Source: Streptomyces pluripotens (GTDB lineage: Bacteria > Actinomycetota > Actinomycetes > Streptomycetales > Streptomycetaceae). Taken from it: a stretch of DNA of 64,000 nucleotides. Under the pieces are notes generated by a model. It made no database searches and was not told the origin of the DNA. It saw only the letters and a program-made list of their open reading frames with translations. The stretch is from the NCBI RefSeq assembly GCF_000802245.2, contig NZ_CP021080.1, positions 1,178,001 through 1,242,000 on the forward strand, read 5' to 3'. This document shows positions 33,731-42,598 of this stretch, piece by piece. The translations under genes and the position numbers were made by a program. The first letter of the stretch is position 1; the number at the start of each line of letters is the position of its first letter.

Positions 33731-34954
33731 ATGGACTTCGCGTTCGACGCGCGCACCGAGGAACTGCGCACCAGGCTCCTCGCCTTCATGGACGAGCACG
33801 TCTACCCGGCCGAGGCGGTCGCCGAGGATCAAAGGGCCGCACTGGACTCGCCCTGGGACACCCCGGCGGTGGTCGAGGACCTGAAGGCCGAGGCACGCAG
33901 GCAGGGGCTGTGGAACCTCTTCCTGCCCGACGCCGAGTACGGCGCCGGACTGACCAACCTCCAGTACGCGCCGCTCGCCGAGATCACCGGTCGCTCTCCG
34001 CACTTGGCACCCACCGCAACGAACTGTGCCGCACCCGACACCGGGAACATGGAGGTGCTGGCGCAGTTCGGCAGCGAACAGCAGAAGAAGCAGTGGCTGG
34101 AGCCGCTGCTGGCCGGTGAGATCCGGTCGGCGTTCGCCATGACCGAACCGGACGTGGCCTCTTCGGACGCCACGAACATCACCACGCGCATCGAGCGCGC
34201 CTCCGACGGGTCCGACGAGTACGTCATCACCGGCCGCAAGTGGTACATCTCCGGCGCGATGAACCCGGACTGCCGGATCTTCATCGTCATGGGCAAGACG
34301 GACCCGGACGGTGCGGACATCCGCCGCCAGCAGTCCATGGTTCTGGTCCCGCGCGACACGCCGGGCGTGACGGTCAAGCGCGCGATGCAGGTCTTCGGCT
34401 ACGCGGACCATTCCCACGGCGGTCACGCCGAGGTGGTCTTCGACCACGCGCGAGTGCCGGTCTCCCACCTCATCGGCGAGGAAGGCGGCGGCTTCGCCAT
34501 CGCCCAGGCCCGGCTCGGCCCCGGGCGGATCCACCACTGCATGCGGCTGATCGGCATGGCCGAACGCGCGATCGAGCTGATGTGCCGGCGAGCCGTCTCC
34601 CGCACGGCCTTCGGCAAGGCGCTGGCGCAGCAGGGCGTGGTCCAGCAGTGGATCGCCGACGCCCGGGTCACCGTGGAACAACTGCGCCTTCTGGTGCTGA
34701 AGACGGCCTGGCTGATGGACACCAGCGGCAACCGGGGTGCCCACACGGAGATCCAGGCCATCAAGATCGCCACCCCGCGTGCGGTGGTCGGCATCCTCGA
34801 CCGCGCGATCCAGTTGTACGGCGCGGCCGGTGTGAGCCAGGACTTCCCGCTGGCCGAGTTGTACGCGGGCGCCCGCACCCTGATGTTGGCCGACGGCCCG
34901 GACGAGGTGCACCAGCGGTCGCTGGCGCGCAGGGAGTTGAAGAAGCACCTGTGA
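33731..34954 (+). CDS. Acyl-CoA dehydrogenase (ACAD10/11-like)
   Basis: A 407-residue FAD enzyme. Typical motifs include AFAMTEPDVASSDATNI near residue 135, YVITGRKWYISGAMNPDCR, HAEVVFDHARVPVSHLIGEEGGGFAIAQARLGPGRIHH near 235-270 and the C-terminal QLYGAAGVSQDFPLAELYAGARTLMLADGPDEVH. The N-terminal FDARTEELRTRLLAFMDEHVYPAE segment matches the ACAD11-type branch. Together with the upstream kinase it should break down 4-hydroxy fatty acids or similar CoA esters (family knowledge). A 16-bp terminator follows immediately. Confidence 0.93.
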   Translation: MDFAFDARTEELRTRLLAFMDEHVYPAEAVAEDQRAALDSPWDTPAVVEDLKAEARRQGLWNLFLPDAEYGAGLTNLQYAPLAEITGRSPHLAPTATNCAAPDTGNMEVLAQFGSEQQKKQWLEPLLAGEIRSAFAMTEPDVASSDATNITTRIERASDGSDEYVITGRKWYISGAMNPDCRIFIVMGKTDPDGADIRRQQSMVLVPRDTPGVTVKRAMQVFGYADHSHGGHAEVVFDHARVPVSHLIGEEGGGFAIAQARLGPGRIHHCMRLIGMAERAIELMCRRAVSRTAFGKALAQQGVVQQWIADARVTVEQLRLLVLKTAWLMDTSGNRGAHTEIQAIKIATPRAVVGILDRAIQLYGAAGVSQDFPLAELYAGARTLMLADGPDEVHQRSLARRELKKHL

Positions 34955-34958
34955 GGGC

Positions 34959-34994
34959 GGCGAGGGGCTGCCGCGCCGGCGGCAGCCCCTCGCC
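34959..34994. terminator. Bidirectional terminator after the acyl-CoA dehydrogenase gene
   Basis: A perfect 16-bp inverted repeat (GGCGAGGGGCTGCCGC and complement) with a 4-nt loop starts 4 nt after the stop codon. It lies between convergent operons. Confidence 0.9.
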
Positions 34995-35033
34995 CGCTCT
35001 CCAGGGCCGCGGTGGCTCCCTCCAGGACTGCCG

Positions 35034-35636
35034 TCAGGGGCGCAGCGCCCGCAGCAACAGGTCGGCGAGGTGGTCGGCGACCTGCTGGGGCGTGAGGGGG
35101 CCTTCGGGGCGGTACCAGGTCGCCAGGTGGTGGACCGAGCCGAAGTGGTAGTCCACGACCAGGTCGGCCGGGGTCGCGGTGGAGAAGACGCCCGTCTTCT
35201 GGCCCTCCTCGATCAGGGCGCGGAAACGCTCGTGGTAGCGGCGGCGCTCGGCGCGGACCTGCTTGTTCTTCTCCGGGCTCAGTTGATGCATGGAGCGGAA
35301 GAAGATCATCGCGTCGTCCAGGTGCTCGATCGTCGTGACGACGACGTCCGCCGCGGCTGCCCTGAGCCGCTGCTCGACCGGCTCATCGGCGTCCGCGAAC
35401 GCGTCCAGCCGCTCCTGCTGGACGCGCAGCAAGCGCGCGTACACCTCGTGCAGGAGGTCGTCCTTGGAGCCGAAGTAGTGGTACAGCGCCCCCTTGGTGA
35501 CGCCGGCTGCCTCCACGATCTCCTGCACGGAGGTGCGGTCGTATCCCTGCTCGGCGAAGAGCCGGGTGGCGGCGGCCAGCAGCCGCTGTGGAACGGGCGT
35601 TCCGTCTCCGTCCGTCGTCCTGGGCACTGCCGCCAC
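35034..35636 (-). CDS. TetR/AcrR regulator, third gene of the acyl-CoA operon
   Basis: A 200-residue repressor. The DNA-binding domain is RLLAAATRLFAEQGYDRTSVQEIVEAAGVTKGALYHYFGSKDDLLHEVY at residues 18-66, highly typical of TetR, followed by a helical ligand domain with VVVTTIEHLDDAMIFFRSMHQLSPEKNKQVRAERRRYHERF. It is cotranscribed (17 nt) behind a fatty-acyl-CoA ligase and an SDR. It is the obvious candidate to bind the ACCGACYGGT-type palindromes at 38154-38174 and 32645-32662, with acyl-CoA as a plausible inducer (inference). Confidence 0.9.
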   Translation of the reverse strand: MAAVPRTTDGDGTPVPQRLLAAATRLFAEQGYDRTSVQEIVEAAGVTKGALYHYFGSKDDLLHEVYARLLRVQQERLDAFADADEPVEQRLRAAAADVVVTTIEHLDDAMIFFRSMHQLSPEKNKQVRAERRRYHERFRALIEEGQKTGVFSTATPADLVVDYHFGSVHHLATWYRPEGPLTPQQVADHLADLLLRALRP

Positions 35637-35653
35637 CTGCCTTTCCTCGTCGC

Positions 35654-37333
35654 CTACTGACCGGCGTCGTCGTTGTCGTGCGCGCGGGAACGCAGTTCCC
35701 GCCGGAGGATCTTCCCACTCGCCGTCTTGGGTAGGTCGGGCAGGATCTCCACGTGGCGCGGGTACTTGTAGGCGGCCAGTCTCTCCTTGCAGTACACCGC
35801 GAGTTCATCTGGGTCCACCTCGGCCCCCGGACGCAGGCTGACACAGGCCTTGACGGTCTCCCCACGGTAGCCGTCGAGAACGCCGACGACTGCTGCCTCG
35901 CGCACCGCCGGGTGGGTGTACAGGACGTCCTCCACCTCACGGGGCCACACCTTGAAGCCGGACGCGTTGATCATGTCCTTCTTGCGGTCCACGACGTACA
36001 GCCAGCCCTGTTCGTCCATGAAACCGATGTCCCCGGTGCGCAGCTCACCGTCCGGGAAGGTCTCGGCGGTGGCCTCTGGGCACCGCCAGTACCCCGGCAC
36101 GACCTGCGGCCCGCCTACGACGATCTCGCCCTGTTCGCCGAAGGGCACCTCGTCGCCCTGTTCGTCCAGGATGCGCACGAGGGTGTCCGGGCCGGGCAGA
36201 CCCACCGACAGTGTCCCGGAGGCGCGGTCGACGGGGGCCTCCAGGCCGGGCGGGACGGAGGCGCAGGGGGCGGTGCACTCGGTGAGGCCGTAGCCGACGC
36301 GGATGTACGGCCCGAACCGCTCCTGGAACCTCTCCACCAGGGACGGTGGTACGGGCGCGCCCCCGGAGGAGAGGTTCACGAAGGAGGCGAAGTGCTCACG
36401 GGTGACGTCCGGGTGGGCGGCGAGCGCCATGTACGCGGTGGACGGGCCGACCGTGTAGTGCGGGTGGTGCTCGGCGAACGCCTCCAGGACGACACCCGGC
36501 TCGAAGCGGTAGGCGAGCACCAGGGTGCCCGCGCTGTTCAAGCAGGCGCCGAACTGGCAGACCATGCCGGTGATGTGGAACAGCGGCGCGAGCGCGTAGT
36601 AGACGGGCGCCTCGGGCAGGTCGAGGCCCCTCCGCTGCCGCTCGGCGTTGTGCATGATGTTGCCGTGGGTGTTGGTGGCGCCCTTGGGGGTGCCGCTGGT
36701 GCCCGAGGTGTAGCTGATCAGCGCGATGTCGTCCGGGCGCGGCGCGCGCCCCTCGGGCGCCGCGCCGCCCTGCCGGGCGACGGCCACGAGGTCGTCGGCG
36801 TCCGGGGCCTGGGGCAGCCGCTCGAAGGCCAGCACGCGCGCGTCGTCGCGGGTCTGGAAGTCCAGTTCGCAGCCGGTGAGGACGATCCGCACCGGCGATC
36901 CGGCGGCGGTGTCCCTGAGGTACCCCTCCCAAGCCCGGTCGGAGCAGATCAACGCGGTCACCTCACCGTCCCGCAGGACGTGCGCGACCTCGGCCGACTT
37001 GTACATGGGGTTGACCGGGACGACGGTCGCTCCCGCCTTCCAGGCACCGAGCACCGCGAGGACGAAGTGCGGGGAGTTCTGCAGCAGGACGGCCACCCGG
37101 TCGCCGCGTTCGAGTCCCCGCGCGGCGAGGTGCGCGGCGACGGAGTCGCTCAACTCGTCTACTTCGCGGTAACTCAGCCGGGCGTCGAAGTAGGCGAGGA
37201 AGGTGCGCTCGGGGGCCTGGGACACCGCAGCGCGCAGAGCGTGCACGAGTGAGTCGGCGGGGGCGACCGGGGCACGCTGAGCCTCGTCCAGCAGGGCCAA
37301 CCAGGGCCGGGCGGAGTACCGCGACGTGGTCAC
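35654..37333 (-). CDS. Long-chain fatty-acid--CoA ligase (AMP-binding enzyme)
   Basis: A 559-residue adenylate-forming enzyme that activates a carboxylic acid to its CoA thioester. The P-loop is ISYTSGTSGTPKGATNTHGN near residue 190. Further motifs are VGYGLTECTAPC near 328, GELRTGDIGFMDEQGWLYVVDRKKDMINASGFKVWPREVEDVLY near 430-470, and the catalytic lysine in LPKTASGKILRRELRSR at the C-terminus. The GTG start at 37333 has GGGAGGAAA at about 7 nt and overlaps the upstream SDR stop by 4 nt. Middle gene of the SDR-ligase-TetR operon. Confidence 0.93.
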   Translation of the reverse strand: MTTSRYSARPWLALLDEAQRAPVAPADSLVHALRAAVSQAPERTFLAYFDARLSYREVDELSDSVAAHLAARGLERGDRVAVLLQNSPHFVLAVLGAWKAGATVVPVNPMYKSAEVAHVLRDGEVTALICSDRAWEGYLRDTAAGSPVRIVLTGCELDFQTRDDARVLAFERLPQAPDADDLVAVARQGGAAPEGRAPRPDDIALISYTSGTSGTPKGATNTHGNIMHNAERQRRGLDLPEAPVYYALAPLFHITGMVCQFGACLNSAGTLVLAYRFEPGVVLEAFAEHHPHYTVGPSTAYMALAAHPDVTREHFASFVNLSSGGAPVPPSLVERFQERFGPYIRVGYGLTECTAPCASVPPGLEAPVDRASGTLSVGLPGPDTLVRILDEQGDEVPFGEQGEIVVGGPQVVPGYWRCPEATAETFPDGELRTGDIGFMDEQGWLYVVDRKKDMINASGFKVWPREVEDVLYTHPAVREAAVVGVLDGYRGETVKACVSLRPGAEVDPDELAVYCKERLAAYKYPRHVEILPDLPKTASGKILRRELRSRAHDNDDAGQ

Positions 37334-38118
37334 CGGGTTTCCTCCCACTTCTGCTGGATGTGGTTCATGCTCGTCAGCCAGCGGTCGGGGTCACCGGCCC
37401 GCGCCTGGTAGAAGCCGGCCACCTCCGGGTGCGGCAGGATCAGGAAGCGATCCTCCTCGATGCCCCGGAACAGGGCGTCCGCGACGGCCTCAGGGGCGAT
37501 CGCGGTCGGCCGGAGCACCAGGTCGCCCGCGGTGCCAGTGGCTGCGAGCATGTCGGTGCGCACGCCCTGCGGACAGATGGCGTGCACCTTCAGACCCCGG
37601 TGACGGTAGGTGAGCGACAGCCACTCGGCGAAGGCCAAGGCACCGTGCTTGGTGACGCTGTAGGAGGGAGCGCCGATCATGGTGAGGAGCCCGGCGGCGG
37701 AGACCGTGGAGACGAACCGGCCGCTGCCGCGCTCCAGCCAGCCGGGGAGGAGTCCGTGGGCCGCGCGGACGTGGGCCATCACATTGACGTCCCAGGCCGT
37801 TGCCCAGGACTTCTCGTCCAGCGGTCCGCCGGTGCCGCCGTCCTCGAAGGCGACGCCGGCGTTGGCGCAGTAGACGTCGACGGCGCCACCGAGGGCGTCC
37901 CGCGCGTCGTCGACGACGGTGGAGGCGTCACCGGGCACCGCGATCCCTCCGATCTCCTCGGCCACCGCTTTGGCCTTGCCTGCGTCCAGGTCGTTCACCA
38001 CGACCCTGGCGCCCTCGCCGGCGAATCGGCGGGCCAGCGCGGCCCCGATCCCACCGCCCGCTCCGGTGACGACCACTCCCGCATCCCGCACGGCTTCCAC
38101 CTCGGTCTCCTTCGACAC
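37330..38118 (-). CDS. Short-chain dehydrogenase/reductase
   Basis: A 262-residue NAD(P)-dependent oxidoreductase with cofactor motif VVVTGAGGGIGAALARRF near residues 15-32, NAGVAFEDG, the serine in STVSAAGLLTMIGAPSYS and the catalytic YSVTKHG near 157. It could act as a hydroxyacyl dehydrogenase or alcohol dehydrogenase in lipid breakdown. The GTG start lacks a recognisable ribosome site, so leaderless translation is possible. The operator-like sequence at 38154-38174 lies only 36 nt upstream. First gene of the operon. Confidence 0.92.
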   Translation of the reverse strand: MSKETEVEAVRDAGVVVTGAGGGIGAALARRFAGEGARVVVNDLDAGKAKAVAEEIGGIAVPGDASTVVDDARDALGGAVDVYCANAGVAFEDGGTGGPLDEKSWATAWDVNVMAHVRAAHGLLPGWLERGSGRFVSTVSAAGLLTMIGAPSYSVTKHGALAFAEWLSLTYRHRGLKVHAICPQGVRTDMLAATGTAGDLVLRPTAIAPEAVADALFRGIEEDRFLILPHPEVAGFYQARAGDPDRWLTSMNHIQQKWEETR

Positions 38119-38153
38119 GAATATCGCGTGGCGCGCTTTGACTCCGCCTGGCC

Positions 38154-38174
38154 AGACTAACCAGTCGGTATGTC
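38154..38174. promoter_or_regulatory. Candidate TetR operator, copy B
   Basis: Read on the minus strand it begins GACATACCGACTGGTTAG and shares 16 of 21 positions with copy A at 32643-32663, with eleven contiguous identical bases (GACATACCGAC). It lies directly upstream of the SDR-ligase-TetR operon. The symmetry is less perfect than in copy A. Confidence 0.6.
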
Positions 38175-38288
38175 ACTGGGAAGAGTGACCGCGCCAACCG
38201 GGTGAGGCGCGGAGTATGGCCAACCTCGCCCCGTAGCAGGACGATGCGCCCGTAACGCGTCGTTTCAGGGGGGACGAGGGAGCCTGGC

Positions 38289-39584
38289 ATGGCGGATCCT
38301 GGGATGAACGTGACTCCCTACTGGGAGCTGACCTTCGACGCGGACGGGGACGTGGACGGCCCCGAACGCGACCAGCTGACGGCACAGGTCACGGACCTCG
38401 GCGTCCGTGACCTGATCGTCTTCGCACACGGCTGGAACAACGACCGATCGGGAGCGACCGCGCTGTACCGCCGTTTCTTCGCCCCCATCCCGAGGCTCGC
38501 GCCCAGGGCCCGACTTGGCTACGTGGGCGTGATCTGGCCGTCGATGCGGTTCAGCGACGAGCCGATCCCGGACTTCCCCAGGTCCGTGGCTCCAGCCCCG
38601 GGACCGCACCCGGGGCTGGACGAGGACACCGTGCGTGCGCTGCGGAACACCTTTCCCGGCCGGGCGCCCGAGATCGCCCGGCTGGCCGTGCTGCTGGACC
38701 AACGACCGGCCGGAACCGAGGGGCTGCGGGAGTTCGGGCGGCTGGTGCGACTGCTGGTGACCGGGGAGCAGCGGCCGGGTGCGGCGGACACCGGGGAAGA
38801 AGGAGGCGAACCGGCCGTGTTCACCCAGGACCCGGTGACCGCATGCGAGGCGTTCGCGAGCGCCCTGGCCGCACTCGACTCACCTGGTACGACCAACCGC
38901 TTCAGCATCCCCAACCCCTGGGAGGGCGCCAAGGAACTGCTTCGACAGGCCACCTACTACACGATGAAGCGGCGGGCCGGAACGGTCGGCGAACACGGAC
39001 TCGGGCCGGTGACCGGACAGCTGGCCCACGCAGCGCCCGGGGTACGGGTGCACCTGGTGGGCCACAGCTTCGGCGGGCGGCTGGTGTCGTTCGCACTGCG
39101 CGGGCTACCCGGTGGCGTACGTGCGGTGCGGTCGGTGACCCTGCTCCAAGGCGCCTTCTCGCACTACGCGTTCGCGGACCGGCTGCCACACGATCCGGAC
39201 CGGTCGGGAGCCCTGAAGGACCGGCAGCGGCGGATCGACGGCCCGCTGGTGTGCTGCTACTCGCACTTCGACTCGGCGCTCGGCACCCTGTACCCGCTGG
39301 CGTCCCGGCTGGCCGGGGACGACCGCTCCTGCGTGGGCGGCGAGATCGCTGCCGTGCTGGGTCCCAGATGGGGTGCCATGGGGCACGACGGGGTGCAGGC
39401 GGTACCGGGTACCGTGCGTCTGGACCTCGCCGCAGCCTTGAACGGATCCCTGCCCGCCGCGGGCTGTGTGAACGTGGACGCGGCAGCCGTGGTCCGGCAC
39501 GGCGGACCGCCCAGCGGGGCGCACAGCGACATCGTGCACCCGGAGCTGGCACGGGTGGTGCTGGCGGCGGGCCGCATCGCCTGA
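38289..39584 (+). CDS. Conserved hypothetical protein with alpha/beta-hydrolase features
   Basis: A 431-residue protein of no named family that I recognise. It opens with NVTPYWELTFDADGDVDGPERDQL, then DLIVFAHGWNNDRSGATALYRRFFAPI, an oxyanion-type HG turn, and GVIWPSMRF. Near residue 258 lies VHLVGHSFGGRLVSFALRGLPGGVRAV, a classical GHSFGG nucleophile elbow. A histidine candidate is in DIVHPELARVVL near the end. The build suggests a serine hydrolase or lipase-like enzyme with an extended insertion. No signal peptide. Upstream GAGGGAG supports ATG 38289; ATG 38304 is also possible. Confidence 0.8.
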   Translation: MADPGMNVTPYWELTFDADGDVDGPERDQLTAQVTDLGVRDLIVFAHGWNNDRSGATALYRRFFAPIPRLAPRARLGYVGVIWPSMRFSDEPIPDFPRSVAPAPGPHPGLDEDTVRALRNTFPGRAPEIARLAVLLDQRPAGTEGLREFGRLVRLLVTGEQRPGAADTGEEGGEPAVFTQDPVTACEAFASALAALDSPGTTNRFSIPNPWEGAKELLRQATYYTMKRRAGTVGEHGLGPVTGQLAHAAPGVRVHLVGHSFGGRLVSFALRGLPGGVRAVRSVTLLQGAFSHYAFADRLPHDPDRSGALKDRQRRIDGPLVCCYSHFDSALGTLYPLASRLAGDDRSCVGGEIAAVLGPRWGAMGHDGVQAVPGTVRLDLAAALNGSLPAAGCVNVDAAAVVRHGGPPSGAHSDIVHPELARVVLAAGRIA

Positions 39585-39602
39585 CCCACCGCCAGCGTCA
39601 CC

Positions 39603-42392
39603 TCACCGGTGCGAGGTGTACTCCACGACCTGCTGATAGGTCGGCCGGTTCTGCCAGCCGATCTTGCCGTGTTTGATGCCGCCCAGGGTGCGCTGGACGA
39701 TCGAGTCAGCGCACCACTGGTCGCCCGCGGAGCACTGGTCGTCGCCCGGGTAGACCTGCGCGGCGGTCATGCCGGCCGCCTGTTTCAGCGTGCTGATCAG
39801 GATGTCCCGGCAGGAGCTGAGGCTGCCGCCGCCGCAGTACTCGTGCGCCAGCGCTCCCTGCACGTTCTCCCCGAGCACCGACCGGATGTCCTTGTCGACG
39901 TAGCTCCACCAGCCGTACTGGAATGCGCTTCCGGCGTGTGCCCCGGTCGGGCCGTGTCCGGAGGACGGGGCCTCGTCGATCCCCAGATTGCCGGTGAAGG
40001 CGGTGTACAGGTCACTGCCCAGGCCCGGTTCGAACTCGGCCTTGACCAGGAGCGGCCACCAGGCGTCCAGGATGCGGATCGCGTCGGCGTCGGCGTACGT
40101 CTTCGCACCGGCCGAGGTCTCAGTCCGCTTGGCGCCAGCCGTCACCCACGCCTGGAGCTTGGTCACCGCCGCGGCGGCCGTGGAGTCGGTCACCGCCGAG
40201 GAGTCGATCACCTTGAGCAGCTTCGGCAGTACGTCCTCGGCACGCAGGTCGGTGAGGGCGGCGTCCGCCATGGCCTTCACCAGTGCCGAGCGCGTCACCC
40301 CGCCGGCCGCGATCAGTTTCTTCACCCGGTCGTCCAGCAGATTGCCGCGGTGCACCGAGCCGTCGCCCCAGGACGCAGTCGTGTAGTCCTTGGCCGGCTT
40401 GTTGTTCCAGGAGATGTAGTAGTCCTGACCGACGGAGTGGGGGTGGGCGGAGGCCGGGGTGTAGTCCGCCGTGTTGGTGGCGGGGTCCCAGTTCCGCCAC
40501 TCGTACGCCGGCTGTGCCCACACCGGGAAGTCGGCGTCGACGCCGCTCGCCCGGACGGGGTTGTCGCCGCTGTTGTAGTAGGCGGTGTGCTGGGAGTCGG
40601 CGTAGAACCAGTTGAAGGTGTAGTTGATGTGCTGCGCCGCGCTCTGGAAGTCTTCCGGCCCCTTGACGAAGCCCGGATCGTTCAGCATCTGGAAGCCGAT
40701 GATCGAGTCCACCTCATGGAGGTATGAGGAGCGCAGGGTGGCGTAGGCGACCTTCTTGCCGCCGACGGTCGCCCGGTACTGCACGGGTCCGTACTTCGTA
40801 CGCCATACCCGCATGGTGTAGGAGCCCGCGGCCGTGCCGTCGGCCAGGGTCGGCGACCAGGAGTTCTTCCGCTCGACCTCGTCCATGGCGGTACAGGTGC
40901 CGTGGTACAGGTAGTGGTGGTCGTCCTGGCACAGCTCGACGGCGTAGGTGTCGATGATGTCCTGGCCGGAGCTGGTGGCGCTCCAGGAGTAGTCCTGGCC
41001 GCGGCCGAGTTCGACGTACATGCTCAGGCCGGCGAAGGACGCGCCACGGGCGCTGATGCCGGGGCCCTGGATCTCCTGGAGCATGAGCAGCTGCGGCGCG
41101 AAGTAGCCGGTCTGCGGGCCGAAGACGGCGACGGGGTGGCCGCTCGCGGTGTACTTGCCGCTGACCACGAGGGCGTTGGACATCCCACGTCTGGCGGAGC
41201 CCAGCGTCGCCTTCGCGGCCGTGGCGGAGGCGCTGGTGGCGCTCGCCGTGGCCGCGCTGCCGGTGCGGTCGTAGACGAGCGGCTCCCGGGTCACCGAGCC
41301 CGCGTCGGGCAATGCCTCGCCCTTGGCCGCAGTGGGTTTGGACGCGTACGGGAAACTCTCACCGTCGTGGACGGTGAGGACTGCCTCGGGGTCGTTGCGC
41401 TCACGGAAGGACTCCCAGACCTTGGTGCCCTCCTCGACGCCGTACTTGGATTGGGCCGCGATCAGTGAGAGGGCGTTGCCGACCTCACCGCCTCCACCGG
41501 AGCCGAACAGGGAGCCGATGACGGAGGCCAGCGCCACCAGGTCGGTGATCTTGAAGTGCTCTATGGTGCCGGCGTTGGTGATCGCGTTCTTGTGGCCGGT
41601 CAGGTCGTACTCACCGGGGAAGTAGCGGCCCTTGTCGGAGGCGTCGATGTAGGCGTTGATCCCGGCGAGGTAGGCGTTGGCGTCGGCCATGGCCTGGCGG
41701 CCCCGGGCGCCGTTCTCCGCCACCGCGTTGTCGATCTGCGCCTGCAGGTCGGCCTCGGTGTAGGGCGCGTTGCGGTAGAACTGCTGCTCCAGGCCCTGGT
41801 TGGCGGCGGCACCGCCGGCGAAGGAGGTCAACTGACCGCGGCCCACGTGTCGGAAGACGTCCATCAGCCACAACCGGTCCTCGGCCGCCGCATACCCGGC
41901 GCCGAACTCGGTGCCGTAGCGGGTGGTGCCGGTGATGTGCGGCACACCGGTCTTCTTGTCGCGGACGATCGTCACGTCACCGCGGCCGGCGGGCTTCTCC
42001 GTGGAGGCGACCTGGTCGGACGGGACTCCGAACGAGGCGTCGTTGAAGAAGGAGTTGATGGTCGACTCGGTGAGGCCCGGGTATCCGGTGGCCAGGTGGG
42101 CGTACGGGCCGAGCTGGTCCTCGGCGTGCGCGGGCTGGATGCCGAAGGCCTGGTTGAGCAGGATCTGCACGAGGGTCGCGTTGCCGTTCTCACCGGGCGG
42201 CAGGATGTCCGAGCACTGGCCGCCGCAGTAGTCCCCGGAGGCGGTCGCATCGGCCGCCGCCGCTGCGGTCTGGGTGAGCGGGGAGAGGAGACCCGCGATC
42301 AGAACACATGCGGAAGCGGACTTCAGGAACCCGGGGAGTCGGCGGAACGTTCTCAGTCTGTCAAGGACGGTACGTGGGGTTCGCCATGGCAT
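39603..42392 (-). CDS. Secreted penicillin acylase family protein (Ntn hydrolase)
   Basis: A 929-residue precursor. A signal peptide occupies about residues 20-45 (SASACVLIAGLLSPLTQTAAAAA). The alpha part includes TIVRDKKTGVPHITGTTRYGTEFGAGYAAAEDRLWLMDV, a hallmark of the family. Autocatalytic cleavage is expected before Ser near residue 405 (RRGMSNALVVSGKYTASGHPV), which becomes the N-terminal nucleophile of the beta chain; the long Ala/Ser/Thr linker before it is a probable spacer peptide. Other sites are GPQTGYFAPQLLMLQEIQGPGISARGASFAG. Actual substrate may be N-acyl homoserine lactones, acylated peptides or antibiotics. AGGAGC ribosome site 6 nt before ATG 42392. Confidence 0.93.
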   Translation of the reverse strand: MPWRTPRTVLDRLRTFRRLPGFLKSASACVLIAGLLSPLTQTAAAAADATASGDYCGGQCSDILPPGENGNATLVQILLNQAFGIQPAHAEDQLGPYAHLATGYPGLTESTINSFFNDASFGVPSDQVASTEKPAGRGDVTIVRDKKTGVPHITGTTRYGTEFGAGYAAAEDRLWLMDVFRHVGRGQLTSFAGGAAANQGLEQQFYRNAPYTEADLQAQIDNAVAENGARGRQAMADANAYLAGINAYIDASDKGRYFPGEYDLTGHKNAITNAGTIEHFKITDLVALASVIGSLFGSGGGGEVGNALSLIAAQSKYGVEEGTKVWESFRERNDPEAVLTVHDGESFPYASKPTAAKGEALPDAGSVTREPLVYDRTGSAATASATSASATAAKATLGSARRGMSNALVVSGKYTASGHPVAVFGPQTGYFAPQLLMLQEIQGPGISARGASFAGLSMYVELGRGQDYSWSATSSGQDIIDTYAVELCQDDHHYLYHGTCTAMDEVERKNSWSPTLADGTAAGSYTMRVWRTKYGPVQYRATVGGKKVAYATLRSSYLHEVDSIIGFQMLNDPGFVKGPEDFQSAAQHINYTFNWFYADSQHTAYYNSGDNPVRASGVDADFPVWAQPAYEWRNWDPATNTADYTPASAHPHSVGQDYYISWNNKPAKDYTTASWGDGSVHRGNLLDDRVKKLIAAGGVTRSALVKAMADAALTDLRAEDVLPKLLKVIDSSAVTDSTAAAAVTKLQAWVTAGAKRTETSAGAKTYADADAIRILDAWWPLLVKAEFEPGLGSDLYTAFTGNLGIDEAPSSGHGPTGAHAGSAFQYGWWSYVDKDIRSVLGENVQGALAHEYCGGGSLSSCRDILISTLKQAAGMTAAQVYPGDDQCSAGDQWCADSIVQRTLGGIKHGKIGWQNRPTYQQVVEYTSHR

Positions 42393-42598
42393 GGCAGCTC
42401 CTAGCGACTGGGGTGGGCGAACGTTACCGCCGGTATCCCCGAGTTTGAAGATGAACAAGCGTCACCTTTTGGTGACTGCAAGGGATCCCGAGAAGAGATG
42501 GAGCCGAATCGCCTGTCGACACGTCTCTTCGACGACGTCCGTACGACGACGCCGAAGTGAGTGGAGTACAGGTGCAGGTGTGACGGAGGTGCAGGGCG

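Noticed and set aside
32606..34948. A 780-codon minus-strand frame opposite the phosphotransferase and acyl-CoA dehydrogenase
   Set aside because: It is a shadow of two clear coding regions; no ribosome site or domain is seen.
38172..38189. A second inverted repeat GTCACT-N6-AGTGAC next to operator copy B
   Set aside because: It is short and has no second copy elsewhere in the window, so it is not distinguishable from chance.
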